Shown here piece after piece: positions 1 to 64,000 of a stretch of DNA of 64,000 bases. This DNA is from Paraspadella gotoi. Taxonomy: Eukaryota > Chaetognatha. Each line of letters starts with the position of its first letter. Position 1 is the stretch's first letter. The DNA lies in contig CM119266.1 of NCBI GenBank assembly GCA_051294375.1, positions 5,137,770 to 5,201,769 on the forward strand, written 5' to 3'. The notes beneath the pieces were generated by a model. It saw only the letters and a program-made list of their open reading frames with translations. It was not told where the DNA came from and made no database searches. The position numbers and the translations under genes are program-made.

Positions 1-184
1 TATATTGTCTTTAATATTGTTCGGTATGCATGATTACTGTTGTCGTCGTTTTTTTGTTTTTTGGTTGTTTTTTTAAATGCTAGGAAAAATATTTGTTCAA
101 AAAGTTATTTTTTCAGCTTAAGAAATATTTTTTATTATTGTTGTGAAATAAATCCCAGAAATTTATCTCTCTATATTTTTCTTC

Positions 185-936
185 TTTAGAGTCATGAATC
201 TCTCCTTGTTTTCCTTCTTTCAAAGTCATGAATATCTCTTCCTGTTTTTCCTTTATTCAGAGATATGAATCTCTCCTACTTTCCCTTATTCAGAGACATG
301 AATCTTTCCTACCTCCCCATATTCAGAGACATGAATCTCTCCCTACATCCCGTTATTCAGAGACATGAATCTCTCCCTACTTTCCTTATTCAGAGATATG
401 AATCTCTCCCTACTTCCCCTTATTCAGAGACATGAATCTCTCCCCTCCCTACTTTCCCTTTTTCAGAAACATGAATCTCCCTACTTCCTCTTTTCGGAGA
501 CATGAATCTCTCCCTACTTCCCATTATTCAGAGACATGAATCTTTCCTACCTCCCCATATTCAGAGATATGAATCTCTCCCTACATCCCGTTATTCAGAG
601 ACATGAATCTCTCCCTACTTTCCCTTATTCAGAGATATGAATCTCTCCCTACTTCCTATTTTTCGGAGACATGAATCTCTCCCTACTTTCCCTTATTCAG
701 AGATATGAATCTCTCCCTACTTCTTCTTTTTTGGAAACATGAATCTTTTCCCTACTTCCCCTTATTCAGAGACATGAATCTCTCCCTACTTTCCCTTTTC
801 AGAGACATGAATCTTTCCTACCTCCCCATATTCAGAGACATGAATCTCTCCCTACATCCCGTATTCCAAGACATGAATATCCTCCTACTTCCCCTTATTC
901 AGAGACATGAATCTCACCCTACTTCCCCTTATTCAG
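185..936 (+). repeat. Minisatellite of duplicated exon 51 splice acceptors (left arm)
   Basis: About 22 tandem units of 31-37 bases. Each unit has a pyrimidine-rich stretch, attcag and agacatgaatctctcc, which is the acceptor and first 16 bases of exon 51. The last unit runs into the real exon at 937. Variants (acatcccg, ttcctacctcccc) recur in order, suggesting higher-order duplication. Confidence -1.
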
Positions 937-1120
937 AGACATGAATCTCTCCAAGCTGGTCGACGAGGACGAGCCCCTCTTCCTCTCTCTAATCAACGAC
1001 CTCTTCCCGGGGATTTTCCTCGACGTGAAGGAGTATCCCCAACTCGCTGGTCGCATTGAACATCACTGCAACGAGATGGGGCTCGTCAATCATCCTTCCT
1101 GGATCCTCAAAGTCATCCAG
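937..1120 (+). CDS. DNAH5: Dynein heavy chain exon 51, intact copy in inverted orientation
   Basis: Sixty-one codons in an open frame, [40 protein letters not shown] and [11 protein letters not shown], acceptor ttattcag and donor gtttgt. Two bases from exon 50 (AG) plus its first A make the Arg codon, as in DNAH5 (LRDMNLSKL). It lies on the plus strand, opposite to the other 50 exons, inside the left arm of the inverted duplication. Confidence -1.
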
Positions 1121-1565
1121 GTTTGTGAATGAAGGGATTTTGGGACAGACGATTAGACGGACAGATAGACAGACGGGCTAATAGTCGAGGAGAGACAGAT
1201 GGAACAAGGAATTTATTTAATCACTCCAATGACTCCAAGTTTTTTTGTAGGACCATTTATTAAAATTTCGGGTAGAGAGATAAATAAACAGACACACAAT
1301 TATTTTATTAATTAATTAAAGTGAGTGAAAATATCTTTTAAAGCCAATTTTAAACGTCCCAGAAAGATGGTCGGACAAACTATGCAACAGAGAAATATAC
1401 TGACAATCAGAACCAAAATGATCTTCAAAAGTTTATTTGTAGTAATATAAGACAGACAGACCAAAAAGAGTGATATAGAATGACAGCACCAAACAAAAAG
1501 TGATGTACTAACACATACGTATAACATTTTTTTAAGTGTAGCATTAATTATTCAAAAAATACTTT

Positions 1566-3145
1566 CCTACTAAGGGGTGAACTTAGGCAAAGATTTTTTC
1601 TTAAATAGGTAATAGACAATTTTTTGGTTTACCTAGTAGTTAACTGAATAAAAAGTAGAGGAAAGGATCTTTAAAACTAAGATATAACTGATAAACTTAT
1701 GATCTAATTTGCTAAGATTTAAAAGGGAAGGGTTATCATTAATAATTTGAAGCCAAATGATATTAAATATTGTATTAAATATTAAATATTGTATTAAATA
1801 TTAAATATTGTAGTCTAATTGTATTCTATTGTAGTCTAACCTAGTGTTGTATAGATGATCCCTCGATTTCCAGAAGACAACACTGACCTCCTCCTCCCAA
1901 AATGAGTTATTAGATATAATAAGCAAATAATATTTAAAAAAGTAATATATAATTAAATAATATAGTTTAAATAGTAAAACATTACCTTCACCTGTCCTCA
2001 ATCTGACCATTGTCTTTTTCTCAACCTTTGTTGGAAGCTTTATTCTCTCTCTTTTCTCTCTCTCTCTCTGTCTCTCTCTCTCTCTCAATTTCTCTCTCTC
2101 TCTCTCTCTCTCTCTGACTCAATGTTAAGAGAAAAATTTGTCTGATTATTCAAACGCTGATGAAGGCTTATACATAAAGCCGAAACATGTCCCCATGTAA
2201 AAATAAAAATCGTTATAAATAAACAAATAAACTTTGTTTTTCTCTAAGTTTAAATAGTAAAACATTCATAAAATATAAAAATATAAGATATTGAAATAAG
2301 TAATTTTGCAAATTTTCATATAAAATTAAAAAATAACAAAATAGGATATTTTTCGGTATTAATTTTTAAACAAAATCTTTATCAAATATAAAACTTTAAT
2401 TTGCTCAACATTGAAATTCAAAATATTTTTAATGAAACATAAAATAATTATATAAAAAAAATTAATAGCTCAAACTATATTTGGTGTTTGGTATTTGGTG
2501 TTTGATTTAGATTTAAATTTTTTTTATTTGAAAATTATATCCATAGGATATTTACTTTCTATATCGAGCTCGAATTTTTTAATATAAACAGCTAGGGAGG
2601 TATTGAGTAATCCATATCATATTCTGCAAAGAATTCTAATGAGCTTTGACATTCTAAATAAGATACAAAACATTTTTGGGTGACTTGAGTCTTGTGTTCA
2701 TTTTTATATCATCTTTGATCAAGGTTTTAATCTCTAATCATATCAGGATACAACTGAATTCGTTACATTGCAATCTTTTTAAATGTATGCATCCTTATTG
2801 TTATTACTAATTTCTTTATTATCTGTTAATTTTTTATTTATCAATGAATTAATCTTCTATAATAATTTTATTGGTTCTGGGTCTGGTAGTATCCAAGTAG
2901 TCTACATACTTAATGCTGATACTCATATTTTATGCCATCTGCGAAAAGTATTTTTTGGGCTTAAATATAGTAATAACAAATTGAAAATATAGTTGATAAC
3001 GAAATTATAACAATAAAAGAAAATATATTGTTTTATTTATCTTTAAAATAAATATAAGCAAAATATTTTGATTCAGAAATTGCCTATATTTTATTAAGAA
3101 AAATCATTTCTTTACCTAGGCAATTTCAGTAACACTTTGCTCAGT
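1566..3145. other. Spacer between inverted arms, no gene seen
   Basis: AT-rich intronic-looking DNA. Contains a CT tract at 2043-2115 and an eroded foldback element at about 2122-2251. I looked for the next dynein exon (AAA2, GPSGxGKT) on both strands and saw none. Confidence -1.
2122..2251. mobile_element. Eroded foldback element with CATGTTTCGG core
   Basis: Contains gctgatgaaggc and gccgaaacatgtcc, the core shared with elements at 12.6, 39.9 and 63.8 kb. Outer arms agagaaaaat and tttttctct are still partly complementary. Confidence -1.
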
Positions 3146-3170
3146 NNNNNNNNNNNNNNNNNNNNNNNNN
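3146..3170. other. Assembly gap (25 N)
   Basis: A run of exactly 25 N directly abutting the right arm of the inverted duplication, so a scaffold join. Confidence -1.
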
Positions 3171-3614
3171 AAAGTATTTTTTGAATAATTAATGCTACAC
3201 TTAAAAAAATGTTATACGTATGTGTTAGTACATCACTTTTTGTTTGGTGCTGTCATTCTATATCACTCTTTTTGGTCTGTCTGTCTTATATTACTACAAA
3301 TAAACTTTTGAAGATCATTTTGGTTCTGATTGTCAGTATATTTCTCTGTTGCATAGTTTGTCCGACCATCTTTCTGGGACGTTTAAAAATTGGCTTTAAA
3401 AGATATTTTCACTCACTTTAATTAATTAATAAAATAATTGTGTGTCTGTTTATTTATCTCTCTACCCGAAATTTTAATAAATGGTCCTACAAAAAAACTT
3501 GGAGTCATTGGAGTGATTAAATAAATTCCTTGTTCCATCTGTCTCTCCTCGACTATTAGCCCGTCTGTCTATCTGTCCGTCTATCGTCTGTCCCAAAATC
3601 CCTTCATTCACAAC

Positions 3615-63777
<60,163 letters not shown>

Positions 63778-63831
63778 CTGGGATAATAAAATTAATAATA
63801 AAATTAAAAACATCGTTTATTAATATCTAAC

Positions 63832-64000
63832 TTTAGAGAAAAGTTTGAAATGAATTTAACAACGATTTATTTGAAACAACATTTGACATGTTTCGGCTCT
63901 TGTTCAAGCCTTCATCAGTGTTTGAACAAGAGCCGAATCATGTCCGTTATTATTGTTTCAAATAAATCGTTGTTGAATTCTTTTCAAACTTTTCTCTAAA
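63832..64000. mobile_element. Palindromic foldback element at window end
   Basis: Arms tttagagaaaagtttgaaa and tttcaaacttttctctaaa are inverted copies enclosing gacatgtttcggctc and gagccgaatcatgtcc. Extends to the last base, so it may continue outside. Confidence -1.

Larger units (their letters stand above)
1..1565 (+). repeat. Left arm of large inverted duplication
   Basis: Reverse complement of 3171-4756. Base 1 pairs with about 4756 and 1565 with 3171. It carries the minisatellite, exon 51 and about 440 bases of the following intron. It may continue left of the window. Confidence -1.

Noticed and set aside
185-936. CRISPR-like array of regular repeats
   Set aside because: No distinct repeat/spacer partition, animal intron context, and units are contiguous near-identical copies.
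705-944. Long frame of repeated RDMNLS units
   Set aside because: It is the acceptor minisatellite read through; the unit is duplicated exon start, not an independent protein.

Overview
This is a metazoan nuclear fragment: AT-rich and intron-rich, with small exons bounded by GT/AG (one GC) splice sites, many (GA)n/(CT)n tracts, foldback elements and a 25-base N gap. Nothing prokaryotic is present. The main gene is an axonemal outer-arm dynein heavy chain, so the animal has motile 9+2 cilia or sperm flagella. The phylum is not resolved; most arthropods and nematodes are unlikely.

The backbone is one minus-strand gene of the DNAH5/DNAH8 type. I resolved 51 exons, about 2,260 codons, from near the N-terminus (exon 1, 63.78 kb) through the DHC_N1 tail, the linker and AAA1 (Walker A in exon 46, Walker B in exon 47) to the start of the AAA1-AAA2 region (exon 51, about 3.6 kb). 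The initiator exon lies right of the window and AAA2 to AAA6 lie left of the gap. All exon phases fit except at one-base insertion in exon 3 and indels in exon 51.

The window by region. At 1-4.76 kb there is a large inverted duplication around the N gap; both arms carry exon 51 and a minisatellite built from its own splice acceptor, and only the wrongly oriented copy has an intact frame. Intron 48 (5.3-9.0 kb) holds foldback elements and a composite GA-rich repeat family. Intron 46 (9.7-23.6 kb) contains a plus-strand three-exon gene for a 367-residue Ser/Arg/Asp-rich protein I do not recognise. Exons 46 to 16 (23.6-39.5 kb) are closely spaced; between them lie a hAT-like MITE, a 323-bp tandem repeat, tandem copies of the exon 40 acceptor and a small ORF with a signal-like N-terminus. 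Intron 15 (39.5-50.8 kb) holds the second composite-repeat block and a 0.75-1.0 kb tandem array containing degenerate 5S rRNA-like sequence. Exons 15 to 6 follow (50.8-54.6 kb).

Intron 5 (54.6-61.5 kb) contains four small plus-strand genes for a Tyr/Asn/Gly-rich protein family with shared intron positions; the last has two modules. Exons 5 to 1 occupy 61.5-63.8 kb.

The most unusual pattern is that three separate exon/intron boundaries of the dynein gene (exons 40, 48 and 51) are tandemly duplicated together with their splice sites, leaving arrays of competing acceptors or donors. The nested small-protein cluster, the 5S-bearing array and the foldback elements are the other items worth follow-up. 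The left end looks like an assembly problem, not biology.
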